From Puccinia triticina (taxonomy: Eukaryota > Basidiomycota > Pucciniomycetes > Pucciniales > Pucciniaceae), in assembly GCF_026914185.1 (NCBI RefSeq), contig NC_070565.1, positions 2,232,001 through 2,296,000 on the forward strand: 64,000 nucleotides of DNA, in the 5' to 3' direction. The first letter of the stretch is position 1, and every line of letters starts with the position of its first letter. Both the position numbers and the translations under genes were made by a program. The notes beneath the pieces are model-generated. The model made no database searches. It was not told where the DNA came from and saw only the letters and a program-made list of their open reading frames with translations. Below are positions 43,873 to 55,454 of this stretch, piece by piece.

Positions 43873-46800
43873 TCAAGACACAGTTGCAGCCGAGATACAA
43901 CAGAAGAAGGAAAGAAGTTGGTCTGGGATCGGGTAGCCCTCGGGAGAAGAGGATGACCTCTTGAAGGCACCCACCCCTTCTAATTGTGCCCTCCGCGGCT
44001 GGCCGAAAAACCTTCCCCGCAGACGCAACTGCTCCCCTTGATCCCTTTCTACAAGGAGTCTTTGACGAGGCTCTCCCAGCCCTTCGGGGACCCACACAGG
44101 CACAAACAATCATGATTAGGCACTGAGAAAACAACAAACAGAGGCCATTCATGCAAGGTCACTCACCGCGGTACCCAATCCAACTGCACTGATTGTCTTT
44201 GGGGCAATACCGAATGTTCCCCCTATGTTGCGCGTCATAGCTGCATGCCCAATCACCCGATTTGCCTCGACTACCACAGACGCATCATGAGCGTCCCTGA
44301 CCAGACGACAGTTGAGATCGGGATAGTCACCGTATGGATCTTCGAGTCTTTGGAGTTCCTTGAATGGGTTCACAATGAACCACCTCTGCTGAGGTGTTTG
44401 GTCAGATTCAAAGATGTGCTCTATCTGACCAAATCTTTGGTCCTTGCCCCAGTGAAACTCCACCATGCTGTTACCTTCATGATGCTCAACTGCCGTGAAG
44501 GTCTTGCGGTTGATCTGAAAGCTTCGGAGCACTTCCACCGTGGGATCGAGGTTTTGCATAGCTGGAGTCAACTCAAGTTTGGCTCGTGTGCCTTCTTTTC
44601 CGCAGACCGCACGTTTCCACTTTTGCAACGTAGGCTGATCCAGGGTTAATTTGACCTGTGTTTCTGTATCCTCCTCCACACCTTTGGAGGAGTGTGACCC
44701 CTGTGTGTTGCGGCGAAGCAAACACAAATTTGAGTTGATATGCCACTTGTGCAACAACGTCCTGGGAATATCGTCTGCAAAACATCAACAGTACATCAGG
44801 ACCTGTTCCGCGTAGTAACATCGACAGAAATTTACACAAACCAAGGTGATGATTTGTGGTTAACCTCTGTAACATCCCGTTCACCCGCTCCTGCGCCCAC
44901 GCCGCGGTTGATTGGGGAGGGCCAAACCTCCTGATAACATCGGAGAAGTGCTGGGTAAGATGCAGATTTGGTTTGCTGGTTTTACCAGGCCATCCTTTCT
45001 GCAGACAGTTTCGGTAAATCAATATCAAGCTATCGAGCTCTCTGAGACCTCGGACGTGAATGCTCGGAAGAGTCAGGAAATGGGCAATTTTACCCAGTGT
45101 GGAGGTTGATTCTAGCAGGGCCAAGATTTTTTGTTTGCTTTCCGGCATAGCAGCTTCCCCAAGAGACTTTACCCAGAGCGGAATGAGAGCAACAGGATAG
45201 TAGACCTTATATAGGATCAACCACTCGGCTGCCTTCAGTGATCCGTGAGTCGCAGAGCCCAAATTGTGAGGCACTCAATCAATCCACGACGGCAGAACAG
45301 TATGTAGGATGGTCCTTCGGACAACATCTAGTTCCTCCGGCAGAAGCTTGGGGTGATCCTTATCTTCAGCCGCTGCGACTGAGGCGAGAGTCCCCCTTTG
45401 CATACCTGTGACAGTGTAGTCACTGCCGGTCTCTTCATCACTGTTGCTCGGATCCTCATCTGGATTCAATTCGTAAAGTGCCTTCTTCCTTAGGCGCAGC
45501 AAATAGGAATGTGTTGATGCCGAATCAGAGCTTTCCCTGGGCCGGGCTCTGGAGGTGCCAGAGGAATCCAAGTGACTAGGAGGGGGGGCACTCGGACCAG
45601 CCTCATGAGGTGCACTTGAACGGCTCTTTTTGGTAGGTCTTTCGGCTCTTGGACTTGCGGTTCCCGAATGATCTAGCTTCCTCTTCCCTTTTGACTTTCT
45701 CGACACACCAAACCGCTTGTTGAAAGGAGGCTCAGTGTAAGATTTAATGTTCTGCCATGCATCGTCTAGCTCTTGCATGGACTTGAGTTGTGCCCCCGCT
45801 GCGGGCAGAGACAGGAACTGCATGCTGTGGTCTTTCAGATCACCCAGGACCAAAGCATGCATCAGTTCCACCGAGCAGTGTTTAATGGGTCGCCAGTAGG
45901 GCAACTCGTTCAGGACACTCCACCGCGCGCCCTTCTCTTTGGAGAACCGCTTCCTTTCCGTGAAATTTTCCAATTTCTGCCACTCAGAGGCGTTTTGGAG
46001 GTGAACATCATCCGTCCGACGAAGAAACTTGTCGGGATCCGTCTCATCTATTGCTGATTTTGGTAGCAGACAGAAAGAGCAAAACAAGGTCGCCGCGTGA
46101 CTTCCAAATCCGGCAGTCTTACGAAGCGCCGGTAGATCTGCAATGAGCGGGAAAACCGCAACACGGATGGTCCTCCCAACGACAGGAAGACTGGCAGACT
46201 GCAATGCAACCCCCTTCCAGAATTCCTCCAGCTCATCAACAAGAGGTTGCAAAACGTGGTTGAGTTGCTCCTGTCTAGGTTCCTTGGGGCCTGGGATAAT
46301 TCCGAAGAGGAAAATGTTTTCCGGTTTGTATCGATGAGTTGCGGGTAGATTCAGGCAGACTAAAGTGATTGCCCCAACGGTTGTGTGTTTTCCCAGATTT
46401 GAGCTTCCTTCCGGGCCAAACCAATTGAGATATAAACTGAAGACAAGGTTCCCAGAAGTTTGTGTAAATTGTCCAGTGCCATCATCTGAGTTGGGAAATT
46501 CGCGCCAGACATCTTCCATGGGTTGATCTTCCTGCCAGTTGTTTGCCGCCAGACTGAACTCTAACAAGGCCTCAAAAGAAGGTTCCAGGAGGCGTCGCCG
46601 TAACCAAGACTTGAGAGAAACGTAGTTGAATGTTCGAACAGGCGTTTCGTGACTGCTCTGATTGATCTTGTAAAGCGGCTCGTCACAAGTTGGAGTGAGT
46701 TTTTGCGACTCAGCCCACTTGCAATAACCTTGTTTAGGTGACAGGTAACGTTCTGTACATTGTTTACCCTTCCCATGTACGGTTGCCATTGGGTACAATT

Positions 46801-47411
46801 TGAAACAACGTACACAACATACTTGACTGGTCACCTCAGGGTTCAAGCCAAGCCGATGGAATACCGCCTCCTGCGTCTTTGGGATTTGTCGGACGATTGT
46901 GCTCGTGTCAATTTTTTTCCAAAGGGCCGAGCTCCATATCTTGCCGAGCAACACAACGTTTTCACGGGCAGCTTGTAAGAAATCCACCGCCCCTGCCTTG
47001 CTGAGCCTGTTGGAGAATACCGATGACGCCATTTGGATCATCACTTGTTTGCAAAAGACCTCATCCAGATAGACTAGTGTTGGATTTGGGGTGCCTCCTG
47101 AAACAGAAGTCGAGGCCTGCGGAGCACCCTTCAAATGTCCCCAGGTCAGCTGCCCAATCCTCAACGTCGAAGTCTTGGCAATGCTGATTTGGATTTCTAC
47201 TCACTAAATCTTGGTTCGAGGGTCCTGAGAAATCTGCTGGTTGAGCCACAGTGCGCCTGGACAGCTCCAGGGCCACTTGCATCTGGTGCTTGTCAAAAAC
47301 CCTTTTGGACACAACCCTGCCCGCGACAATGACTCCGTCTTCCTCCTTGTGTTGCATGGTCTTGCACCCGGTGGGTTCACAATGACAGACATACTTGGGT
47401 AGGTTCACCAT
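43873..47411 (-). pseudogene. CACTA (EnSpm) Tnp2-type transposase, copy B
   Basis: Exon 1 (47411 to about 47200) has the Cys/His start YVCHCEPTGCK and GRVVSKRVFDKHQ. An intron to about 47100 ends TTTCAG and joins in phase if the donor is GTAGAA. Exon 2 (to 44842) carries the Tnp2 core: FSLYLNWFGPEGSSNLGKH, IFLFGIIPGPKEPRQEQLN, GFGSHAATLFCSFC; then a nuclear, Lys/Ser-rich linker. A TGA at 45277-45275 replaces the arginine that copy A has (WIDRVPHN). A 67-nt intron (44841-44775) leads to exon 3 (to 44167), and a GTGAGT intron leads to a last exon near 44122-43873. Only one clear stop separates it from an intact gene. It would bind and excise CACTA elements. Confidence 0.88.
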
Positions 47412-47426
47412 ACTTTGAATCTATGC

Positions 47427-48114
47427 TGTGAGTATAGAGGTTTGGAGGGTAAGTAAAATATTTTGACTTCAGCTGATTCCTTTGTCCCAAACAGCCAGGT
47501 CATCAGACAAAGAGCCAATACAGACCAAGCACTGCGAGCAATCTTCAAGGTACGTATCACAGGCTGGTCCAGGAGCTGAGGCCTGATAACTGATAGAAGT
47601 TTAAACTCTTCAGTACAAACAGCGCCAAAGCACACTCAAGCCAAAACGGCCCCAGCCTCAGAGAGCAAATAACCCTGGCATTGACTGAAGGTGAGTAGCT
47701 CCTTCTGCAGAGCCCATGCAACATAATAGACGGTGCTGACATGAATGTGTATCAGACTACAGTTCTTCTGCCCTTCTATCCCGACGCACCACCAACAGTG
47801 TAGGCTCGTAGCCCAACAAGGCAAAGCGCAAGAGCGACTTAGCTTGAGTCTGCTCCAGTCTTCCATGACCAGATACTGACACCATGCGCAGCTATCCCTC
47901 AGCTTACCCAACCCAATAGCACACGCTCCGCGTGATCTCAGATACTACTCAGTATCCCCTCAGGAACCTGTTTTAGCTAGAGAAGGACTAAAATCCGCTC
48001 TTAGGTAAAAATCATTTCCCACAATTTATACTTAGCAAATATACAAGATTTGTACTTAGTCTAAACAGAGTCTAACTAGCAATAAAACAACTCTTAGTTG
48101 CTCCATTTCCAACA
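47427..48114 (+). repeat. left LTR of the Copia element
   Basis: Starts TGTGAGTATAG (uncertain) and ends TTTCCAACA. It matches the right LTR from about 47472 on. Its first part is unrelated to the right LTR and probably replaced or deleted. Confidence 0.75.
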
Positions 48115-48128
48115 GATTTACATTCTTG
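48115..48128 (+). promoter_or_regulatory. candidate internal tRNA-Tyr primer-binding site of the Copia element
   Basis: GATTTACATTCTTG lies directly after the LTR and differs at one base from the motif after the LTR of the miniature element. It is complementary to the anticodon arm of fungal tRNA-Tyr apart from that base. Confidence 0.6.
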
Positions 48129-48175
48129 GTTGCTTGAACACAACTACCTCAATAGGCAACTAGGAGCGGATCAAA

Positions 48176-51100
48176 ATGTCTGGCAGATCCTTGAAAAACA
48201 ATCCCGCACCTACTCCTGCACCCGTCGCTGCCGCCAGCCCATCAGATGATAAGGATTACATCAAATATCCTATCCTTGTTGGCAAAAAGTTCCCCATATG
48301 GCAACGCAAGATTTGAAGTTACCTCAAGGTCAAGAAGCTTGTTCAGTGCATTCTTGAACCTATGGAGGAAGGACCGACAGAGGAAGATGAGCTAAAATAC
48401 GCCAAGGCCGCTCATATCATTGGGGGCCATGTATACAATACTATCTACAATCACATCATTACGGAGGAGAACAAATCTGACGCCTACAGTATCTGGACTG
48501 ATCTCCATGAAGAATACACCTTGTCTTCAATCTTGGTGGTGTACCAAGTTTGGTGTAAATGGGAGGATGTGCAGTTTAATGAAAACATTCCAAAGTATAT
48601 CACAGATCTGGAATCCGTCTTGGCCAAATGCAGCGCTATGGGCTTTGACGTACCAGCTAAGATATTCAGCTGCGCAATCATTGCAAGGATCCACAAGAAA
48701 CGACCTGCCTTGATGGAAACCTTAGTCAGCAATACCAAATTGCTTTCACAGCCTTGAAAAATTATTGCTAAACTCAGAGATATTGCTCACCACAATGCTG
48801 TGGCTCTGTCGAAGGCTGCTCAGCTTTACTTGCAAGGTTCATCTACGGCATTGGCCACATCTGCAGGCGGCAAACCCGGCGGCTCTGGTTTTCAAAAACA
48901 AAATCAACCATCTTGTTGTGGCGGCCATAACCCGGATGCCACCAACCACACAGAAGCCACATGCTGGAAGCTTCACCCTGACCAGTACCGCAAGACGCGC
49001 GCCGCGGGTACCGGGCTTGTTACTACTGTAACCACACTGCAAGCCACAAGTGAACCCATCATAAGGCCATGCTTTGGTTATCTTACTGGTCCTAAAAATT
49101 CCAACAGAAGCCCTCATATGGTCCTAGATTTGGGAGCCAGCCACCACATGCTGAATTCCCTTGACCATTTTGGCCAAACCACGCCAGTGTCAATCAGCAT
49201 TGCAACTGGTAACCGTGGAGACCAGAAAGAACTCCTTGCCACAGCCAAAGGCGACACCACTCTCAGGTTCACTAACGGTGCCACTCTAATTCTCAAAGAC
49301 GCACTGTTTGTGCCCAACATCACAAGAAATCTTGTCTTGTTTGTCCAACTTCTCGACCAATCCGCTACTGTCTCCAACACGGCCACAGGATTTGAAGTAA
49401 AAATTGACGACTTAAGCGCGATTTCTGTGGACACTTCCAACCACATATTTGAGATCATCGGTATTCGAGACACTCAAGATGTTCCTAAAGCCAACCTACC
49501 GGAAACCAAGCAAATTACAACGGTTAACAATATGGTTAAGTGGCATAATCGGCTCGGACATGCAAGTTGCAAGAGAATCCAAGCCATGACCAATCTTCCC
49601 AATCATCAAGGTCCTGTGCTTGCTTGTGACGCCTGCATGAAAGGAAAAATCAAGCGAGTGCCGTTTGCCAGTCACTTCAAGCCTGCTACAAAGCCGCTTG
49701 AAATCGTGCACGCTGATTTGGTCGGTCCAAATTCAATTAGTCTAGCCACCAATGCCGGGGCTCAATACTTCCTTACCCTGGTCAATCAATTTACCAGATA
49801 CATTCACACTCAAATCATGAAGCACAAGAGTGACGCAAAGGCTGCAATTGTTGACTTCAAAGTCTTCTTTGAGAAGCAAACGGGATGCGAGGTCAGGAAG
49901 CTAATTAGCAATGGTGGTGGCAAATTCGTCAACAAGTCACTCCACGAAATCTTGAAGGAAGAAGGCATCCAGCATACGGTCTCACCCCCGTACACTCCCC
50001 AGCACAATGGATTTGGTGAAAGAGTGAATCGCACAATCATCAAGACGACGCGAACCCAGATGATGCAGACCAATCTCGCACCTGAGTGGTGGGCTGAGGC
50101 GGTTTGAATGGTCACCGCAATCTCCAACTGTCTACCTTCACTGTCTAAAACCAACGCTTCTCTGATGGAACTCATGTTTAAAATCAAACCCAACATGAGT
50201 TTCTTTAGGCCTTTTGGTTTTTGAGCGTGGATAGTCAAACCAAAACAGTGCCAACAATCAAAATTTGCGGCTATCTCATGGGACGGCATCATGCTGGGCT
50301 ATGATAACGACTTCTTGGCTTATTGGCTATATCAACTTGAAGACAAGGCCTTTGTGACTACAAAGCATGCACACTTTGAAGAAGCTGACTTCCCGGTCTG
50401 TGGCGCCGTAAACCAAAGTCTGAATCACTATGGGCTAACCAAACTCCCCTCCTTCGCTCATGCTGAGCCTCTCCCCTTCTCAGAAGAAGAGGATGTAGAA
50501 GATCGCCTGCGTGACCAGCTACAAGAAGAGCAGGAAATTTGTGAAATCCAGGAGCTGATGGGAAACAATCAACTTGAGTCGACTCCACCGCCTGAAGATC
50601 AAGACTTGTCTGAAGATATGGCTGATCCAAGCATGCTGAATCACCTGGGGCAGACTTGCACCCTCAAAGTCATTGGCCCGGGTCAGCCCACACTAATCTC
50701 AAGTGATATTGATCCAAGTAATATCAGGACATACAAGCGCAGACAAGCTTACCTCACAAAGACCAAATCAATGGAGCCATCTAACCACAACCAGGCAATG
50801 AAAGCCAATGATAGCCTCCAGTGGAAGGAGGCCAAATTGAAAGAGGTAATGAACATGAGAAACCACAAAGCCTGGATTGAGCGACAAAGGCGCAAAACCA
50901 ATCGACCCATACCAGCAACTTAGGCTTTCCGCAAAAAGCTTGGTCCTGACAACCAAGTTATCAAATACAAGGCGCAAATCTGTGTGCAGGGCTTTCAACA
51001 ACAGCATGGGCTCAATTTCGGCAAAACATATGCGCCTACTGGAAGTCCAGGATCATTCAGGCTCCTTATCTTGTTTGCAGTGGACAATGATTACAAGATC

Positions 51101-52360
51101 CACCAACTTGACGTAAGAAGCGTATTTCTAACATGCAATCTTGATGATGAGGTTACCCTGCTGCTTCTGCCGGGTTTGGATCTTCCAACCGGAACGGTTC
51201 TGGAGCTTTGCAAAGCTGTGTATGGTCTTCGGCAAGCTCCCCTTGTTTGGTATTATAAGCGCTTGTTGACTTTGCTCAAGAAGATTGGATTCACGGTTTC
51301 TCTAGCGGATCTGTGTGTGTACTACCGGGTCAATGTCGCCGGCAAGGAAACAACGTTCCTCTATGCGCATGTTGATGACTTGATAATCATAAGCAAAAAC
51401 CGCAGATCTTTTGTCAAGAAATGGAAGACAAATTCAAGATCAAGTACCCGGGAGAAGCAAAATTCCTGTTAGGCATGAACATTGAGAAAAAAGACTTTGG
51501 AATCCACATCAACCACGCTCAGTACATTGAGCTGAAACTAGTTGAATTTAACTTTCAAGACCTTCATCCAGCATCCTGCCCGCTAAACCCCAAGGTCCAA
51601 TTGAAAAAGGCCACTGCGGAGGAAATCTAAGAGTTCAAGCAGCTAGGCGTCAACTACAGGGCCCTGGTGGGCTCCCTCAATTACTTAAGTGTGTTCACAA
51701 GGCCAGACATAGCGTACGCTGTAAGCGCGTTGTCCCAGCACCTCAAAAACCCGGGGATCCACCACTATCATGCAGCTCAGAAAGTCTTTTGCTATCTTCT
51801 TGGAACTAAAACACACGGTCTTTCCTACCAGAAGAACACTGACTCAAGCTTGCGGGCCTATGTTGATGCCGACTGGGGGAACTGCCAACACCGGAAGATC
51901 CACTACTGGCTTTGTTGTACTCGCCGGAAACCACCTTCTCTCTTGGAAGTCATCCAAGCAGCCGACTGTGTCTCTCTCTATGGCAGAAGCTGAGTACAAG
52001 GCACTGTTGGACCTTGGCAGGGAGCTAGCGTGGTACAGAAACCTGATCTCAGAAATTGGAACACACTTGATCCTGAAAGATATCAAGGTTATGGTCAACA
52101 ACAAAGGTGCAATCAATCTTGCCAATAGTGAGACTTCTCAAAATAGCTTTCAAACCAAGCACATGGATATTTGATTGCACTTCATCAGAGAACTAGTAAT
52201 CAACAACCTCATCAAACTATGCGTGCAATCAAACACAAACGCTGCAGATTTACTCACCAAACCAACCGGAAGAGCAACTATCAAGAGATCACTTGCTGTA
52301 ATCCACGTCAAGCCCTTATCCCAAGATTCTGCAAATCTCTCAGCTCAAAGAATGGTGGGC
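48176..52360 (+). pseudogene. Copia Gag-Pol polyprotein, multiply broken
   Basis: Starts at ATG 48176. Gag (UBN2-like, YPILVGKKFPIWQRK) is broken by TGA near 48316 and a frameshift near 48755. The zinc-knuckle region is degenerate. The protease motif is DLGAS (usually DSGAS, about 49126). Integrase shows HNRLGH, HADLVGP and the catalytic ISNGGGKF (D replaced by N). RT has VYGLRQAPLVWY and HVDD instead of YVDD. RNase H begins YVDADWG (about 51860), shifts frame, and continues with SLSMAEAEYKAL. Stops at 50105, 50222, 50921, 51628 and 52172; those at 50222 and 52172 fit CGA to TGA. Clearly inactive. Confidence 0.85.
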
Positions 52361-53469
52361 TGTGAGGATCCGGACTTAGCCCCGCGCCCAAGAGGCGAAG
52401 AGGGCTCCAGATGAAACCTAACTCATCCAAGGAGATAGGTCAGTGACCACTCCCCAGGCGCATGCATATGCAATGGATGGATAAAGCTAACAGCTGATTC
52501 CTTTTTCACAAACAGCCACGTCATCAGACAAAGAGCTGATACAGACCAAGCACTGCAAACAATCTTCAAGGTACGTATCACAGGCTGGTCCAGGTGTAGC
52601 TGAGGCCTGATAACTGATAGAAGTTTAAACTCTTCAGTACGAACAGCGCCAAAGCACACTCAAGCCAAAACGGCCCCAGCCTCAGAGAGCAAATAACCCT
52701 GGCATCAACCGCAGGTGAGTAGCTCCTTCTGCAGAGCCCATGCACCAGAATAGACGGCGCTGACATGAACGTGTATCAGACTACAGTTCTTCTGCCCTTC
52801 TATCCTGAGGCACCGCCAACAGTTTAGGCTTGTAGCCCAACAAGGCAAAGCGTAAGAGCGACTTAGCTTGAGTCTGCTCCAGTCTTCCATGACCAGATAC
52901 TGACGCCATGGGCAGCTATCCCTCAGCTTACCCAACCCAATAGCACACGCTCCGCGTGATCTCAGATACTACTCAGTATCCCCCCAGGAACCTGTTTTAG
53001 CTAGAGAAGGACTACAATCCGCTCTCAGGTAAAAATCATTTCCCACAGTTTATACTTATGTAAGGGGTGAGAATCCCCCTCACTGGACAGGACAAGATGA
53101 ACTGGGAAACAGGCTTGAAGGGGCACGAGGAGAGGTTTCTAGGACCAACCAAAGGGGGGGCTTGGATTGCTGGTTCAGAGAGACTGCTAGTCAGTTCTCT
53201 ACTAGAAGGATGAGAAGAGAGAAACACAAAAGGAGAAAGAAAGAGGCTTACCTGGTTCAGAGAGACTGCTAGTCAGTTCTCTACTCAACCAGGGAGGAAG
53301 GTGGGCGGAGCTATAACTGAGTATGTGACATGTGAGAGTCACTTGTGACTCCTTGTGAACCCCAAGGGAGGAGGGGGGTTTACAACTTAGCAAATATACA
53401 CGATTTGTACTTAGTCTAAACAGAGTCTAACTAGCAATAAAACAACTCTTAGTTGCTTCATTTCCAACA
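52361..53469 (+). repeat. right LTR of the Copia element, split by a solo LTR
   Basis: Begins TGTGAGGATCC after a purine-rich AAAGAATGGTGGGC and ends TTTCCAACA. The 326-bp solo LTR and its 5-bp duplication interrupt it at 53054-53389. Confidence 0.82.
53059..53384 (-). repeat. solo LTR d, with duplicated hairpin module
   Basis: 326 bp with a perfect duplication ACTTA (53054-53058 and 53385-53389). The left Copia LTR at 48025-48045 shows the unoccupied site. On the minus strand it starts TGTAAACCCCCC and ends CCCCTTACA. Two modules (53285-53252 and 53203-53170), each ending CTGAACCAG, flank a 50-nt GTAAGCC...TTCTAG stretch. Confidence 0.92.
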
Positions 53470-53835
53470 AGATCTATCTGACGGACACACTAGTCCTGCC
53501 GGCCACACCCATCTGGCGGTCAGGAGAGGCGATGCAGATCAAGTCGCCATCTCCTGAATTGGATCCTCCCCCCATCACAGCCCTACCCGCAGACCTCCTG
53601 CGCTTGGCAAAAGCTGCCACAGATCACTCTGCCAGATCCACTGGTCCTCCGCCTGCCGCTGACGCTGCAGCACAGCCCACAACCATCCAGGGCTCCGGAC
53701 AGGTGATGAGGATTGAGTTGCCACCTCTTGACTCCTGTCCTCCCCACATCACAGCATGAGCTGGGGACCTCCAACCCTTGAAAAAAGCCGCCACAGATCT
53801 ATCTTTAAGATCCACTAGTACTCCGCCTGCTGCTG

Positions 53836-55112
53836 ATGCCGCCGCTGACTCCGCGCCGCCCACATCCATGTCGCGCTCAAGAGAGGCAATGCACAGCAGT
53901 CCTCCCGCGTTCCAATGCCGCCCCAGATGCTGGTCATAAGCCCACTAGTCCTCCACCTCCACCAGACAGCACTGCTGGAGATACCCGCCCAGCAGCGCCG
54001 ACTGCCTGCTGCGCTTCTGAAGCGGCCATTTCTGCTGCTCCTGACTCCGTCACAGCCGCCGTTCTCCCTGCGTTCTCGTCTTGACCTGCCACAAAGGTGC
54101 AACCTGAAGTGGGCTCCAGGGATTCTTCCCTCACTACAATCCCCGCCGCCAATGATGGAATGAATCTTGAAAATGCTCCAGAACCAACTCCCGCTCTGCA
54201 AACTGAATTGACAAAAGAAAAGGGCAAATCAAAAAAAGGCAAGGATTCTGACAAGGATCCAAATGTGAAGGGGACACGCAAGGGGAAAGCAGATATGACT
54301 GAAGAGGAGAAGAATGAAGCTGAGAGGAAGGCTGCCGAGTTGAAAAAGGCGAGTTTAGGGAGCAGCTACCGCAAAGTACTGCAAACGGGAGGTGAGAACA
54401 TTTTCCACTTTCCCTACATTTCCCTTTTCTGCTGATAATATGTTTGCTTCTTTCTCCCCCCTTCCGCCGAGTCTTCATGGAGAAGGTCTGCTCTTGTGAC
54501 CGCTACAACGCCGCCCACGCCACCCACAAACAGATGCAGAAGGATGCTCAAAACCCCAAGTGGGACTATGGCCCACCGCTCATGACCTTGGTCCTGGAGA
54601 TGGTTGAATGGGGCCAGAATGATGTCTTTCCGAGGGAATTCTACATAGATGGGAAGGTATTTTCCACTAGCGCTGCAGCTGTGCAGGCCTTCAAGGTGAT
54701 CTTGGAATTGGACTTCCAATTGTGCTTGAGGCAGTGTAAGTGTTTTCTTTTTCTTTCCCCCATCCTTCCCCCTGCCTGTGCTCCCCTTGTCCTTTGTTGT
54801 GTTTGCTTGCTAACCTCCCCCAACTACGCCATGTCCACAGGTCCTGGACTGATTCAAGTTGCCGCCAACCATCCCTTCTTCAACAAAGATGTCATCTGCC
54901 TTGAGCTCATCAAGCAGGCCCGTGAATCAGAGGATGAGGTCAAGGCAACGTTGTGGAAGATACTCTACCAGATGATGATGTGTACCAACTTTACCTCCAA
55001 ATATACTGAAGACAAAGAGACCCAGTCCTTGTTTTTGTCTGCTTTCCGGAAACTCCATACCCTCGCCAAATCTAGCTACAAACTCTTTCACCATTTTATT
55101 CCCATGCCCTGA
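53836..55112 (+). pseudogene. unrecognised spliced gene, Lys-rich N-terminus
   Basis: Pro/Ala-rich N-terminal frame (repeats of KAATD...RST...PPAADAA extend upstream to 53532) with a TGA at 54082 (CGA expected). From 54097 a Lys-rich region leads to an 80-nt intron (54392-54471, GTGAGA...CCGAG). It joins in phase to FMEKVCSCDRYNAAHATHKQ. A second intron (54736-54840, GTAAGTG...TCCACAG, GCTAAC branch site) also joins in phase and has a length divisible by three. The last exon ends at TGA 55110-55112. Probably a lineage-specific gene family; no domain recognised. Confidence 0.65.
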
Positions 55113-55129
55113 CCCAAGCACAAGCACTG

Positions 55130-55270
55130 CCACCATAATTGGCTTGGCTGAGGTTATCCCAGTTTCACTGGGATGCACTCAACCAATTTAAACTTGGTTG
55201 ATCTCAACCAACTAAATATAAACCCAAGGTGCATCCCAGTAAAACTGGGATGACTTCAACCCAGCCAAAT
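55130..55270. repeat. small inverted-repeat (MITE-like) sequence
   Basis: ATCCCAGTTTCACTGGGAT near 55156 and ATCCCAGTAAAACTGGGAT near 55234 are palindromes and face each other with GGTGCATCCC/GGGATGCACTC extensions. About 100 bp in all. No duplication identified. Confidence 0.5.
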
Positions 55271-55454
55271 ATGCTGGCAGTGAAGCCAAATACCAACACC
55301 ATCCTCCTTGCCGGCACGTTCATAAGATCAGAACATTGGAAGCATGCGCAACCTCTTCACTGCCTCCCTTGGATGAGCCCCTCAATCCCACCAATCCCGC
55401 CGCTGCTCCCATCAAACCAGCGCGCAAAGCAAACACACCAACATTCTCCTCTTC

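Larger units (their letters stand above)
47427..53469 (+). mobile_element. degenerate Ty1/Copia retrotransposon with a nested solo LTR
   Basis: LTRs at 47427-48114 and 52361-53469 share most of their length from CAGCTGATTCC to TTTCCAACA. The first about 50 nt of the left LTR do not match the right one, and the right one has an extra 331 bp from the solo LTR insertion. The internal order Gag, protease, integrase, RT, RNase H defines Ty1/Copia. No duplication was found (TATGC left, AGATC right), consistent with rearrangement of the left end, which abuts exon 1 of CACTA copy B. Confidence 0.88.

Noticed and set aside
47422..53474. A target duplication for the Copia element
   Set aside because: TATGC and AGATC do not match. 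ATCTAT occurs on both sides but not adjacent to TG...CA ends, so it is probably chance.
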